This document shows, in pieces, positions 48,205 through 56,896 of a DNA stretch of 64,000 nt. The notes under the pieces were generated by a model. The model was not told where the DNA came from, searched no databases, and saw only the letters and a program-made list of their open reading frames with translations. The translations under genes and the position numbers were made by a program. The stretch spans positions 186,001 to 250,000 of the forward strand of contig NZ_JAEULZ010000038.1 of the NCBI RefSeq assembly GCF_016793485.1, written 5' to 3'. Source of the DNA: Mesorhizobium sp. GTDB lineage: Bacteria > Pseudomonadota > Alphaproteobacteria > Rhizobiales > Rhizobiaceae. Numbering within the stretch: the stretch's first letter is position 1; each line of letters opens with the position of its first letter.

Positions 48205-50126
48205 TGGCGACAGTGCAGCAAGCAGTTTCCCGTCTCTCGATCGAGGCCACGAGCCGCGGTGTCGACGAGGCGACCCGTGGGCTGCAGCGCCTCAGCAGCG
48301 CGCAGCAGGGTGTCGCTGTCACGGGCGAACAGGTCGAGCGGGTACAGACGAGCGTCGACAGCCGGCTGGCTTCCATACAGCGTAGGTACGACTCGACGTT
48401 TCGCGCGCAGAGCGAATATGCCCGCGCCGAGCGCACGCTGATCACTGCGCAGCAACAGGGTCTGATCACCTTGCAAAGGCGCGCCGAACTCTTGTCCATG
48501 GTTGCCGAGCGGCACGGATTGGCGACGTCAGCGATCAACCGCGAGGCAGCGGCGACAAACCAGCTGGCTGTCGCGCAGGCGCGTCTGGGAGCGAACGACA
48601 ACAGCAACTATCGCCGGCAGAATCTCGGTTACCAGGTGGCGGACATCGGCCAGGGCCTCGCCATGGGTGCTCCCGTTGGCATGATCGCCGCGCAGCAGCT
48701 TCCGCAGATCGTTCAACTTTACGCGGCACAAGGCGGCTTGAATGCTGCCATGAAGGATTTCATCGGCATTCTAGGAGCGGTTGTCCGCGTCGCCGGTCCC
48801 TGGATCGCAGCGGCCGGCGCGCTTTATGGCGCCTACAAGCTGATTTCCTCCTATGGTGTGGACGCCAGCCTAGCCATCGACGACACGACGCGCGCGCTAG
48901 CCGAGCAGGCCATGCCGCTCAGCACGCTGCAATCGCAGATCACCGACCTTCAGCGCGTCCAGAAAGCCTACACCGATGCGATCAGTCTCACGGCCGACAA
49001 GCAGACGGCCGCCACGGCCACGATCATCGCCAACAGCGAACGCGAGTTCAAAGCCAAGCAGTCATTGCTCGAGCTCGAATTGAAGCGCCAGCAAGCAGCA
49101 ATCGCTATGCAGAACGCCGAACTCGCCATCGCCGGCCGCGGGCTTCAAAGGGAAGTGGGCCAGGGCGTGATGACGCGATCGGACCTTGAGGCGCGTGGCA
49201 TGCAGGATCCCCGCATAGGGTCAGTGCCCTTCGTGCGCGTGCCTGACGACGTGTCCGGCCTGGCAAAGACCCAAGACGTAATCGACGGCAGCGGGCTCAA
49301 CGACAAGATCAAGGAATTGAAGGCCAACCTCGAACTGACCGAGATCGGCGCGAAGGCGCTGGAGGACGCTCTGAAGACGACGTTCGACAGTACGACGGTC
49401 AACGCCGCCAAGGCGAGCGACGAGGCCGGCAAGGCAGCGGAACGCTACCGCGAGATGCAGGACCGCCGGCTGGAACAGTTGCGCTTCTCGCTCATGTCCG
49501 AAGAAGAGCAGGCCCGTGTCGGTTATGCCAATCAGCTCGTCGACCTGCAGGAGTTCTACGAGGCAAAGCTTCTCAGCGATGCCGACTACTACGAACTGGT
49601 CGAGCGTGCCCGTGCCGAGCACGAGGAACGCATGGGCCAGATCGTTGAGCAGCGCGCCCAGGCTGAATCTCGCCAGCGGACCGAGATGTATTCGAACGTC
49701 GCAACGACGCTGAGCGGTATTGCGAGCATTATCGATGCGGCCGGTGAGAAAAATCTGACGGCGGCCAAAGCCTTCGGCGTGGCTAGTGCGCTGGTCAACA
49801 CCTACATCGGCATCACGAATGTTCTCGCCGATCGCACGTTGATTGGTCCCGCTCGATGGGCTGCGGTCGCGGCGGTAGCGGCAACAGGTTTCGCTCAGGT
49901 TGCTTCGATCGCCAGTGTTAGCAAGGGCGGTGGCGCCAGGGGCGGCGGTGCGGCGGGCGGTAGTGGCGGTGCGGCATCCGCTTCCTCAGCACCCGCACAG
50001 CCACAACAGGCGATCACGATAAATCTGCATGGCGATACGCAGTCGACGGAGTCAGTTGAGGCGCTGCTTCAGAAGATCAACGACGCCACTGCCGACGGGC
50101 ACAAGCTGATCGTGCGCGCGGCCTGA
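48204..50126 (+). CDS. Tail tape-measure-like protein
   Basis: This 640-residue protein has long heptad-rich helices (about 1-150 and 255-560), a hydrophobic middle segment (about 185-215, AVVRVAGPWIAAAGALYGAYK) and a Gly/Ala-rich linker near the C-terminus (GGGARGGGAAGGSGG). That is the layout of phage tape-measure proteins, though it is short for a full siphophage tail. No tube, terminator or baseplate genes are around it. Confidence 0.65.
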   Translation: MATVQQAVSRLSIEATSRGVDEATRGLQRLSSAQQGVAVTGEQVERVQTSVDSRLASIQRRYDSTFRAQSEYARAERTLITAQQQGLITLQRRAELLSMVAERHGLATSAINREAAATNQLAVAQARLGANDNSNYRRQNLGYQVADIGQGLAMGAPVGMIAAQQLPQIVQLYAAQGGLNAAMKDFIGILGAVVRVAGPWIAAAGALYGAYKLISSYGVDASLAIDDTTRALAEQAMPLSTLQSQITDLQRVQKAYTDAISLTADKQTAATATIIANSEREFKAKQSLLELELKRQQAAIAMQNAELAIAGRGLQREVGQGVMTRSDLEARGMQDPRIGSVPFVRVPDDVSGLAKTQDVIDGSGLNDKIKELKANLELTEIGAKALEDALKTTFDSTTVNAAKASDEAGKAAERYREMQDRRLEQLRFSLMSEEEQARVGYANQLVDLQEFYEAKLLSDADYYELVERARAEHEERMGQIVEQRAQAESRQRTEMYSNVATTLSGIASIIDAAGEKNLTAAKAFGVASALVNTYIGITNVLADRTLIGPARWAAVAAVAATGFAQVASIASVSKGGGARGGGAAGGSGGAASASSAPAQPQQAITINLHGDTQSTESVEALLQKINDATADGHKLIVRAA

Positions 50127-50353
50127 TGCACGATTCAGAACTGACCCGCCGGCCGACGAAGGGCTGGACCCCTTGGCGCAAAGGGGTCGGTGACACGCTA
50201 ATCGAACAGGCGTGGCCAGTGGCGCGTGTGCTGCATTTCCCGAAGCTGAATTGCTCGGCATGGTTCGACGGCTCGGAGCACGTCGGCATAGCCCTGTGGG
50301 GCATTCATGGCGACAAATGGACGGCGAAGCTTCCCCCCAAAGGGGATGCTTGA
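50126..50353 (+). CDS. Small element protein, unknown
   Basis: This 75-residue protein (MHDSELTRRPTKGWTPWRKG ... HGDKWTAKLPPKGDA) overlaps the tape-measure stop by one base. It is Trp-rich (five in 75) and basic. No family recognised. Confidence 0.5.
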   Translation: MHDSELTRRPTKGWTPWRKGVGDTLIEQAWPVARVLHFPKLNCSAWFDGSEHVGIALWGIHGDKWTAKLPPKGDA

Positions 50354-50658
50354 CGAAATCAGCGAATAAGCGGAACTTGACTGGCGGAGCGTAAGAACTC
50401 CCGCCGAAGGCCTTGCCGGGCCTGAAGCAATCCAGAGCGTTGGCAGGGCGATCCTTGCCTGGATCAATTCTGCCAACGGAATAGGACGAGCCGACTTGTC
50501 GTCGGCGCGACCGGCACCACTATGCCGGGAGGGCGTCGGCTATACAAGACCCGCAAGGGAAAGGCCGTCGCGCATGGTCTCTGGCCATGTTCTTACCCTC
50601 CCGGCGCCAGTGCTGACCGCTGGCATCGGCCGTAAGAAGCCAAATCCAGAGAACCACA
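50354..50658. other. Structured non-coding stretch inside the element
   Basis: About 305 bases without a convincing gene. Two strong foldbacks are present. CGTTGGCAG (50438-50446) pairs with CTGCCAACG (50470-50478) and encloses an inner GATCC/GGATC pair. GCCGGGAGGG (50524-50533) pairs with CCCTCCCGGC (50596-50605) and encloses CATGG/CCATG. It could hold a small RNA, a packaging signal, or a long leader for the next gene. Confidence 0.5.
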
Positions 50659-51405
50659 ATGCAAACCGACATAGACCTGACGAAGAAGGGCGAAGCCTAC
50701 GCGGCTGCTGCCCTGGCAGAAGCTGATGGCGTGTTCTTCCTGACCGTTGATGGAAAGGACCGCGCCTCGATCGCCACCAGCATCGAGAAGCTCATAAACA
50801 TGCTCGATGACATGGAGCCGGACCCGGACACCGAGCCGGCGCTCGGCTGGACGTCTGAAGGGCAAGGCGCGGCCGACGATTCCGATCGCGAGCACGACGA
50901 CGCGGACCTCGAGCGCACCCTGGGTTGGGAACTCGGCGGCGGTCCCTACAATCAGTCCAACATCGCCATGTACGCCATGGACGAGGTCGAGGACGAAAAC
51001 GAGCACGGCGGCGACATCAATGACGAGCCGCAGGACGGGAACGAACTGGAGGAATATCTCGGCTCCTCCGAACACTGCGGCCAAGGCCCGAAGATCGGTT
51101 CGTGCTTCAAGAACGATCCGAAGGTGCAATGTCTCGATGACGTGACCGACGGCGGGGACAGCGGCGGCACCCGCTTTGATGGCGATGGCTATGTCGCTGG
51201 TGTGAAAGTGCTGCGCAACCTGCGCAGGAAGCGCCCCGACGTGCCGCAGGAGCATGTGCCGGTGGCCTGCGCTTTCGGCAACCCCAATGCCCTCAAGGTC
51301 GACGGTCTGACGATCCTTGGCAAAGGCGCCGCCTATGTTCCGCCACCAACAGGCGACGTGCCGGTGCTATCGGCCAAGGACTTCTGGAAGCTGCCTTGGG
51401 CATGA
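50659..51405 (+). CDS. Acidic protein with repeated 'EPxLGW' motif, unknown
   Basis: This 248-residue protein is strongly acidic (Asp/Glu-rich at 50-145). Two related blocks, TEPALGWTSEGQG and LERTLGWELGGG, are separated by a DDSDREHDDAD linker; similar 'DxEPSLGW' segments occur in uncharacterised rhizobial proteins. The C-terminus (about 175-248) is more globular and Pro/Gly-rich. GAACCACA precedes the ATG. It overlaps the next gene by 4 bases. Function unknown; DNA mimicry is a speculative option given the charge. Confidence 0.6.
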   Translation: MQTDIDLTKKGEAYAAAALAEADGVFFLTVDGKDRASIATSIEKLINMLDDMEPDPDTEPALGWTSEGQGAADDSDREHDDADLERTLGWELGGGPYNQSNIAMYAMDEVEDENEHGGDINDEPQDGNELEEYLGSSEHCGQGPKIGSCFKNDPKVQCLDDVTDGGDSGGTRFDGDGYVAGVKVLRNLRRKRPDVPQEHVPVACAFGNPNALKVDGLTILGKGAAYVPPPTGDVPVLSAKDFWKLPWA

Positions 51406-51566
51406 CCTACGCCGCGATAGTGCTCCTGATCCTCGCTGCGCTGCTCAGGACGCGCCTGGGGCGCCTGAAGCTCGCCTTGGTGCTCCTGAAGGTCAGCAAC
51501 GCCACAGGGGACGCGGGCAGCCGCGTGCTGGAAAATGTGAAGGCCGACATGGGCAAGCGGTCCTGA
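51402..51566 (+). CDS. Small membrane protein at the right end of the element
   Basis: This 54-residue frame starts with ATGA overlap on the acidic gene. A hydrophobic helix (MTYAAIVLLILAALLRTRL) is followed by a basic then acidic tail. It is the last gene before the right end. Function unknown; one-helix proteins at phage ends are sometimes lysis or immunity factors. Confidence 0.5.
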   Translation: MTYAAIVLLILAALLRTRLGRLKLALVLLKVSNATGDAGSRVLENVKADMGKRS

Positions 51567-51657
51567 TCGGTCAGCCTCAGGCAAGCTAAGGGGCGCAACC
51601 TGAAACCAATCTCAGGCAGCATGCCGCCAATCCCGCCCGATAGGCGGCCACCTACAG

Positions 51658-51690
51658 AAGCCCGCTACGGTTCGCCCTGGCGGGCTTTTT
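51658..51690 (+). terminator. Terminator at the right end of the element
   Basis: AAGCCCGC (51658-51665) pairs with GCGGGCTT (51680-51687) with a 14-base loop, followed by T. It would stop the element transcripts before they reach the chromosomal genes. Confidence 0.7.
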
Positions 51691-51742
51691 CGTGCCCGGC
51701 TGGCGACGGCCGGGCTCTTCTATTCAGGACCGTTCGCCAGCA

Positions 51743-51763
51743 TTTATTCGACGGATATTCGAC
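51743..51763 (+). promoter_or_regulatory. Integrase arm-type binding site, right
   Basis: TATTCGACG at 51745-51753 and TATTCGAC at 51756-51763 repeat with an 11-bp period, same orientation as the left arm (41271-41291) and one mismatch over 21 bases. It lies 47 bases inside attR. Confidence 0.7.
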
Positions 51764-51809
51764 TACCTCCAAGAGGACATTGATTTTAAAGCGAAATATC
51801 TGCCACCAA

Positions 51810-51831
51810 CCGCCTCGAAAGGGCGGCCATT
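51810..51831 (+). repeat. Right attachment site core (attR)
   Basis: Exact 22-bp copy of the left core (41163-41184). Rebuilding the empty site from the two outer flanks gives a complete hairpin with a T-rich tail towards the minus-strand lipoprotein gene, so the target was a terminator shared by convergent genes. Confidence 0.85.
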
Positions 51832-51843
51832 GTGCTTTGGGGA

Positions 51844-52257
51844 CTAAGCTGCCGATCCGCAACTGCTGTCGCCAGCCTTCCAGCGGTTGATATCCGAACT
51901 GATCCGGGAGCCAGTAGGCCCTTCCATCATCGGACCGAAGGCTTCCACATGGCTCGACTGACCCTGCGCCTGCACGACAAGTAGAGGCTTGCCGCCGTAG
52001 TTGTTCTTGGGGACGACTAGAAAGCGCGGTGTGCCGCCGAAGTTGTTCAATTCATTGGCCATTGAATATTTGCTGAACGCCGGGTCCTTGCTGGCGAACC
52101 AGCATTTGTGCGCCGCGATTGCCACCTGTTCCATGACGCGCAGCGACGCGCTCTTGCCGGAGGCGCCGGGATTGGCGGGGCGCTTGTCGGACTGGCAGGC
52201 GGACAGCGCAAGCAGGGAAGCCGAAGCGACTGCGAGTGCCAAGGGAAATCTGGTCAT
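51844..52257 (-). CDS. Small lipoprotein, unknown
   Basis: This 137-residue protein has a signal peptide with lipobox LSAC (about 18-21) followed by SDKRPANPGASGKSAS, then a globular domain with two further cysteines (KCWF and SSCG), perhaps a disulfide. Met 52257 (MTRFPLALAVASASLLAL) is the right start for the signal peptide. Function unknown. It is convergent with the DUF1127 gene across the element. Confidence 0.75.
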   Translation of the reverse strand: MTRFPLALAVASASLLALSACQSDKRPANPGASGKSASLRVMEQVAIAAHKCWFASKDPAFSKYSMANELNNFGGTPRFLVVPKNNYGGKPLLVVQAQGQSSHVEAFGPMMEGPTGSRISSDINRWKAGDSSCGSAA

Positions 52258-52325
52258 GCGGCCTCTCGAATCGCGCGGCTGATGGCGCATCGTGGACCAG
52301 CGCCGACGAAATGGGAATTGCCGGA

Positions 52326-53009
52326 TCAGGCAGCCTTCAGAGCTGGCAGGCCGAGCGCGCTTTCAAACAGGCCGCGTCCGTCGGTTCCGCCATGCGCGGC
52401 CTCGATCAGGTTCTCGGGATGCGGCATCAGGCCGAGCACGTTGCCCCTGTCGTTCACGATTCCCGCGATGTCGTTGATCGAGCCGTTGGGATTGGTGCCT
52501 TCGGCGTAGCGGAACACGACCTGGCCTTCGCCCTCAAGGCGCGCCAGCGTTTCCGCGTCGGCGAAATAGTTGCCGTCATGATGTGCGACAGGCGTGCGGA
52601 TGATCTGGCCGGGCGTGTAGTTGCGCGTGAAGGCCGTATTGGCGTTCGCCACGCTCAGCTTCACCTCGCGGCAGACGAATTTCAGCGACGCGTTGCGCAT
52701 CAGCGCTCCCGGAAGCATGCCGGCCTCGACCAAGATCTGAAAGCCGTTGCAGACGCCGACCACCTGAACGCCCTTCGCCGCCTTTTCGGCAACCGCGCGC
52801 AGGACCGGCGAGCGCGCGGCGATCGCCCCACAGCGCAGATAGTCCCCGAACGAGAAACCTCCGGGAATGGCGATGAGATCGACATCCGGGATTTCCGTGT
52901 CGGTCTGCCAGACCGTCACGGGCGCCTTCCCGGAAATCTTGGTCAGCGCCGCGATCATGTCGCGGTCGCGGTTGAGGCCAGGAAGAAGGACAACGGCGGT
53001 TTTCATCAA
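52326..53009 (-). CDS. purQ: Phosphoribosylformylglycinamidine synthase, glutaminase subunit
   Basis: This class I glutamine amidotransferase of 227 residues supplies ammonia to PurL. The nucleophile cysteine is in GVCNGFQIL and the His/Glu of the triad in MPHPEN. The start may be either of the two adjacent Met (53009 or 53006); the first overlaps the stop of the preceding small gene (ATGA). Confidence 0.93.
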   Translation of the reverse strand: MMKTAVVLLPGLNRDRDMIAALTKISGKAPVTVWQTDTEIPDVDLIAIPGGFSFGDYLRCGAIAARSPVLRAVAEKAAKGVQVVGVCNGFQILVEAGMLPGALMRNASLKFVCREVKLSVANANTAFTRNYTPGQIIRTPVAHHDGNYFADAETLARLEGEGQVVFRYAEGTNPNGSINDIAGIVNDRGNVLGLMPHPENLIEAAHGGTDGRGLFESALGLPALKAA

Positions 53010-53260
53010 GGCTCGTACGGTACTTGGGGCGGTTCGGCGAGTTCGCGCAATTCTAGGCGTTGTTCTATACGCTCAAGACGTTGATCGATACGGGCGGTAA
53101 CGGAATATATGTTGTTTATGTCGGTCTGGGTGCTAAGAGCCTGAAGCCTCATAGCCACGATTTCGTGCTTGACCTCACCGATACCATTCTCAAGCCTGTC
53201 CATCCGCTGATGTATCTTCTTCAGAAGTTCGTACATCAGGTCATTGCTGACTTCCGTCAC
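53006..53260 (-). CDS. Small coiled-coil protein between purS and purQ
   Basis: This 84-residue, almost fully helical protein ([20 protein letters not shown] ... [20 protein letters not shown]) has a repeating [13 protein letters not shown] heptad. It is not part of the normal purine set but is coupled to purQ by a 4-base overlap. Similar short coiled-coil genes are common in rhizobia, function unknown. Confidence 0.7.
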   Translation of the reverse strand: MTEVSNDLMYELLKKIHQRMDRLENGIGEVKHEIVAMRLQALSTQTDINNIYSVTARIDQRLERIEQRLELRELAEPPQVPYEP

Positions 53261-53280
53261 AGGCTTTCCTCGCTACAACC

Positions 53281-53523
53281 TCAGGTTAGCGCCACACTAT
53301 AGTTCTCGATGACCGTATTCGCCAGAAGCTTGTCGCACATGGCCTTCAGCTCGGCTTCGGCCTTCGCCTTGTCGGTGCCGTCCAACTCGAGGTCGAAGAC
53401 CTTGCCCTGACGGACCGAGCCGACGCCGTCGAAGCCAAGTCCGGAGAGGGCATGCTCGATCGCCTTGCCCTGCGGGTCAAGCACGCCATTCTTGAGTGTT
53501 ACGGTGACGCGGGCCTTGATCAC
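53281..53523 (-). CDS. purS: Phosphoribosylformylglycinamidine synthase subunit PurS
   Basis: This 80-residue protein bridges PurL and PurQ. MIKARVTVTLKNGVLDPQGKAIEHALSGLGF and the VRQGKVFDLELDG motif are diagnostic. It lies 20 bases before the coiled-coil gene and after purC. Confidence 0.93.
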   Translation of the reverse strand: MIKARVTVTLKNGVLDPQGKAIEHALSGLGFDGVGSVRQGKVFDLELDGTDKAKAEAELKAMCDKLLANTVIENYSVALT

Positions 53524-53543
53524 GCGTGAATGCTCCTGTGATG

Positions 53544-54338
53544 TCAGTGCGGCTTGCCGCGGCGGCCGTCGCCGGTCGCGACCAGGACGGGTCCGGTCGG
53601 GCGAGGGGGCTCGTTCTCGTTCATGATGCCGAGGCGGCGCGCCACTTCCTGATAGGCCTCGACCAGCCCGCCCATGTCACGACGGAAACGGTCCTTGTCG
53701 AGCTTATCCTGCGTCTGGACGTCCCACAGCCGGCACGAATCGGGCGAAATCTCGTCGGCGACGACGATGCGCATCATGTCGCCCTCATACAGCCTGCCGC
53801 ACTCCATCTTGAAGTCGACGAGCTGGATGCCGACGCCGAGGAAAAGGCCGGAGAGGAAGTCGTTGACGCGGATGGCGAGCGCCATGACGTCGTCGATTTC
53901 CTGCGGGCTTGCCCAGCCGAAGGCGGTGATGTGCTCTTCGGAAACCATTGGGTCGTCCAGCGCATCGGCCTTGTAGTAGAACTCAATGATCGAGCGCGGC
54001 AATACGGTGCCTTCCTCGATGCCAAGCCGCTTGGCGAGCGAGCCGGCAGCGACGTTTCGCACCACGACCTCGAGCGGGATGATCTCGACTTCCTTGATCA
54101 ACTGCTCGCGCATGTTGAGCCGGCGGATGAAATGCGTCGGAATGCCCATGCGGTTCAGGTGGTTGAAGATGTGCTCGGAAATCCGATTGTTCAGCACACC
54201 CTTGCCGTCAACGATTTCGTGTTTCTTTTTATTGAACGCCGTCGCGTCGTCCTTGAAAAACTGGATCAAGGTGCCGGGCTCGGGTCCTTCATAGAGGATT
54301 TTGGCCTTGCCTTCATAAATGCGGCGGCGGTTTTTCAT
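53544..54338 (-). CDS. purC: SAICAR synthase
   Basis: This 264-residue enzyme condenses CAIR with aspartate in purine synthesis. Motifs: [41 protein letters not shown] (SAICAR signature 1), [10 protein letters not shown], and [15 protein letters not shown] (signature 2). Met 54338 ([10 protein letters not shown]) is the family start; an 18-codon upstream extension is dropped. Confidence 0.95.
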   Translation of the reverse strand: MKNRRRIYEGKAKILYEGPEPGTLIQFFKDDATAFNKKKHEIVDGKGVLNNRISEHIFNHLNRMGIPTHFIRRLNMREQLIKEVEIIPLEVVVRNVAAGSLAKRLGIEEGTVLPRSIIEFYYKADALDDPMVSEEHITAFGWASPQEIDDVMALAIRVNDFLSGLFLGVGIQLVDFKMECGRLYEGDMMRIVVADEISPDSCRLWDVQTQDKLDKDRFRRDMGGLVEAYQEVARRLGIMNENEPPRPTGPVLVATGDGRRGKPH

Positions 54339-54595
54339 TGGATTTCCTGGATTTGTCGAGCCGGCGGATGGACCGAACGGCCCGGAAGACATAATGCGCC
54401 GGACGTATCGTTCAATGCCGGTCTATCCGAATCGGCTTACATGCTCAATCGTCAAAGCGGCCGATCAACCGCTTTCCGCTGCGAAATACCGCACTGCAAC
54501 ATGCCGTGATCGTATTGACCCGGGCGCAGGCTTTTGGTTTGTGCGGGCAACCACCACATTCGGTCGGATGACCGTCACCCATCTGGAGGATATTG

Positions 54596-54913
54596 ATGAG
54601 CGATTTTTCCGACCGCGAGAAGGGCTTCGAGCGTAAGTTCGCATTGGACGAGGAACTGCGGTTCAAGGCGACGGCGCGGCGCAACAAGCTTCTCGGTCTC
54701 TGGGCTGCTGAAAAGCTTGGCAAGGCCGGCGCGGACGCGGAAGCCTATGCCAAGGAAGTAGTCGCGGCCGATTTCGTGGAAGCCGGCGATGACGACGTCC
54801 TGCGCAAGGTGAAGGCGGATTTCGACGCCGCGGGCGTCGACCAGTCGGAACATCAGATCCGGCGCACCATGGACGAATTGCTCGCGCAGGCGATCGAGCA
54901 GGTGAAGAGCTGA
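54596..54913 (+). CDS. DUF1476 protein, ATPase inhibitor subunit zeta
   Basis: This 105-residue protein (SDFSDREKGFERKFALDEEL ... AWAAEKLG) is the alphaproteobacterial zeta subunit type that blocks reverse rotation of F1Fo ATP synthase. The inhibitory N-terminal helix (DREKGFERKFALDEELRFK) is intact. GGAGGA precedes ATG 54596. A strong terminator follows. Confidence 0.88.
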   Translation: MSDFSDREKGFERKFALDEELRFKATARRNKLLGLWAAEKLGKAGADAEAYAKEVVAADFVEAGDDDVLRKVKADFDAAGVDQSEHQIRRTMDELLAQAIEQVKS

Positions 54914-54933
54914 TCCAGCTCATCGGAAGCAGG

Positions 54934-54960
54934 AAAAACCGCCCCTTCCGGGCGGTTTTT
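54934..54960 (+). terminator. Terminator after the ATPase zeta subunit gene
   Basis: AAAAACCGCCC (54934-54944) pairs perfectly with GGGCGGTTTTT (54950-54960), loop CTTCC. Confidence 0.92.
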
Positions 54961-55013
54961 CTTTGCCTTTTCGTTTTGCTGGCGTGACAAACGGAAGATT
55001 CGGGAGAGGTTCG

Positions 55014-55790
55014 ATGTCACTTGGAGCAAAGCTCGCCGCCGGCGAAACCGTTTGTAGCGCATGGTCGGGCGTGCCTGACGCATTGACCGTCGAGATTCTG
55101 GCGTCGCAAGGCTTTGACGCGGTCACGCTCGATATGCAGCACGGCGGGCATAACGAAGACAGCGTCCTTCGGTCGATTGTACCCATCCTCCGTCTCGGAA
55201 AGCCAGCGCTTGTCCGGATCCCGGTTGGCCGCTTCGACATGGCGAGCCGGGCGCTGGATTTTGGCGCGGAGGCCGTCATCGCTCCCATGATCAACACGAT
55301 CACAGATGCCCAGCGCTTTGCCGCCGCGATGAAATACCCGCCGGTCGGCGAGCGCTCCTGGGGGCCGACATTCGGCTTTCCCCGTCACGGGAAGGGCGAC
55401 CACGCGCAGTGGCTGCGTGAAAGCAACACGCGGACCCTGTCTTTTGCCATGATCGAAACCCGCGCCGCGGTGGATATCCTGGACCGGGTCCTCGATACGC
55501 CCGGCATCGACGCGATCTTCCTCGGTCCCTCGGACTTCTCGATCGCCTGGACGAACGGAGAGCGCATCAATTCTACGCTTGAGGATATGATGCCGGTCGT
55601 GGAGCAGGTCGCCGGCCGTGCTCGTCGTGCCGGCAAGTATGCCGGCATCTACGTTGTAGATCCGTCGCTCGCGGGACGCTTTGTCTCGATGGGCTACCAG
55701 TTTCTCGCGATGGGCCAGGAAATGGCCGTGATGAAGCTTGGCTCCGAGGTACTTTTGAAGGCGATCCAGACATCGCTCAAGGGGAACTGA
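55014..55790 (+). CDS. HpcH/HpaI family aldolase
   Basis: This 258-residue class II pyruvate-dependent aldolase has the typical blocks TLDMQHG (general acid/base area), KPALVRIP, GAEAVIAPMINT (metal ligand region), PPVGERSWGP, MIETRAAVDIL (metal-binding Glu), IFLGPSDFSIA. It cleaves or forms 4-hydroxy-2-oxo acids; the exact substrate is unknown. Met 55014 follows GGGAGAGG. Confidence 0.9.
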   Translation: MSLGAKLAAGETVCSAWSGVPDALTVEILASQGFDAVTLDMQHGGHNEDSVLRSIVPILRLGKPALVRIPVGRFDMASRALDFGAEAVIAPMINTITDAQRFAAAMKYPPVGERSWGPTFGFPRHGKGDHAQWLRESNTRTLSFAMIETRAAVDILDRVLDTPGIDAIFLGPSDFSIAWTNGERINSTLEDMMPVVEQVAGRARRAGKYAGIYVVDPSLAGRFVSMGYQFLAMGQEMAVMKLGSEVLLKAIQTSLKGN

Positions 55791-55800
55791 ACTCCTGCCG

Positions 55801-56889
55801 TCACTGTCCCGGCTGCAAGGCGGTGCGGTTAGGGTCGTAAGGCGTGAGGTCGGGATCGCGCACGTTCGTAGCGATTTCCCGAGCCGCCAGTTCGCCAACG
55901 ACGGGCGCGAGCGTCACGCCTGAGTGAAGCACCGCGACATAGAGGCCATCGAGTCCAGCCAGTCGGCCGATCGCTGGATAGCCGTCGCGCGGTGTTGGTC
56001 TATGGCCGACGGTGATGAAACCCAACTCCAGGTGCTCCGCGCCGCGGACCATGGTCCGGACATTGTCGAGCAGGCCGGTGGCCATCTCCTTGTCGCGTCC
56101 CTGCGGATCGCCTCCCGCGAAGTCGGTCCCGATGACAAGCCTGCCTTCCCGGGTCTGGCGAACATGGAAGTCGGGGGTCATGACAAGCCCGTTAAGCAGC
56201 TTGCTTGCGGAAATCGTCGAATGGGCAATGAGACCCGGCGGTGCGTCGATAGCGAGGCTCACGCCAGCGGTTTCGAGAAGCCTTGCGGTCTCGGCGCCTG
56301 CTGTGATCAGCACCTCGTCCGCCGACAGCGTTTCGCCGTTCGTCGTTTCTATCCCGGCGACACGGCCAGCGTGAAAATGCAGGGACATGGCCTCGGTTCG
56401 GTCGATGAAGCGTGCACCGCGCGCAACTGCGGCCGCTAGAACCGAGTTCGACGCCGCAACCGGCTCCAGCATTCCTTCCTCCGCGACATGGAGCGCCACT
56501 TCCGGCAGGTTTTTCAAGCTTGGCTCGATCTTCAGGGCCTCGTCGCGGTCGACCATACGGATGCCGTACCCCCAGCCCGCATGTTGCCGTGCGTATGCGG
56601 CAAGTTCAGCTTGGGGCAGGTCCCATAATAGGCCGCCGCACCAGTCGACCGACAGGCCCGGCACGTTGCGTTCCAGGTTTCTCCAGCCTGCCATGGAGCG
56701 CCGGCGAAAATGAAAGTACCACTCGGGATTGCCCCAACTGGCGTTGATCCAGGCAAAGGAGTTGCGCGTCGCGAGACCGCCGCCGTCACTTGCATCGATG
56801 ATCGTCACCTCGCAATCGTGTCCAGTCAGGTGCCAGGCGACGGACGCGCCGATGATGCCGGCTCCGACGACGAGGACGCGCTTGCCCAT
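55801..56889 (-). CDS. FAD-dependent oxidoreductase (DAO family)
   Basis: This 362-residue flavoenzyme has the dinucleotide-binding GAGIIGASVAWHL at the N-terminus, a DAO-type substrate domain and the C-terminal FITVGHRPTPRDGYPAIG ... GLYVAVLHSGVTLAPVVGELAA. It is close to glycine/D-amino-acid or sarcosine oxidase-type enzymes; substrate unknown. Convergent with the aldolase, 10 bases apart. Confidence 0.88.
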   Translation of the reverse strand: MGKRVLVVGAGIIGASVAWHLTGHDCEVTIIDASDGGGLATRNSFAWINASWGNPEWYFHFRRRSMAGWRNLERNVPGLSVDWCGGLLWDLPQAELAAYARQHAGWGYGIRMVDRDEALKIEPSLKNLPEVALHVAEEGMLEPVAASNSVLAAAVARGARFIDRTEAMSLHFHAGRVAGIETTNGETLSADEVLITAGAETARLLETAGVSLAIDAPPGLIAHSTISASKLLNGLVMTPDFHVRQTREGRLVIGTDFAGGDPQGRDKEMATGLLDNVRTMVRGAEHLELGFITVGHRPTPRDGYPAIGRLAGLDGLYVAVLHSGVTLAPVVGELAAREIATNVRDPDLTPYDPNRTALQPGQ

Positions 56890-56896
56890 CCGATTG

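Noticed and set aside
41185..51809. Defence island or restriction system within the element
   Set aside because: No helicase, nuclease, methylase or known abortive-infection protein was recognised; only unknown small proteins remain as possible cargo.
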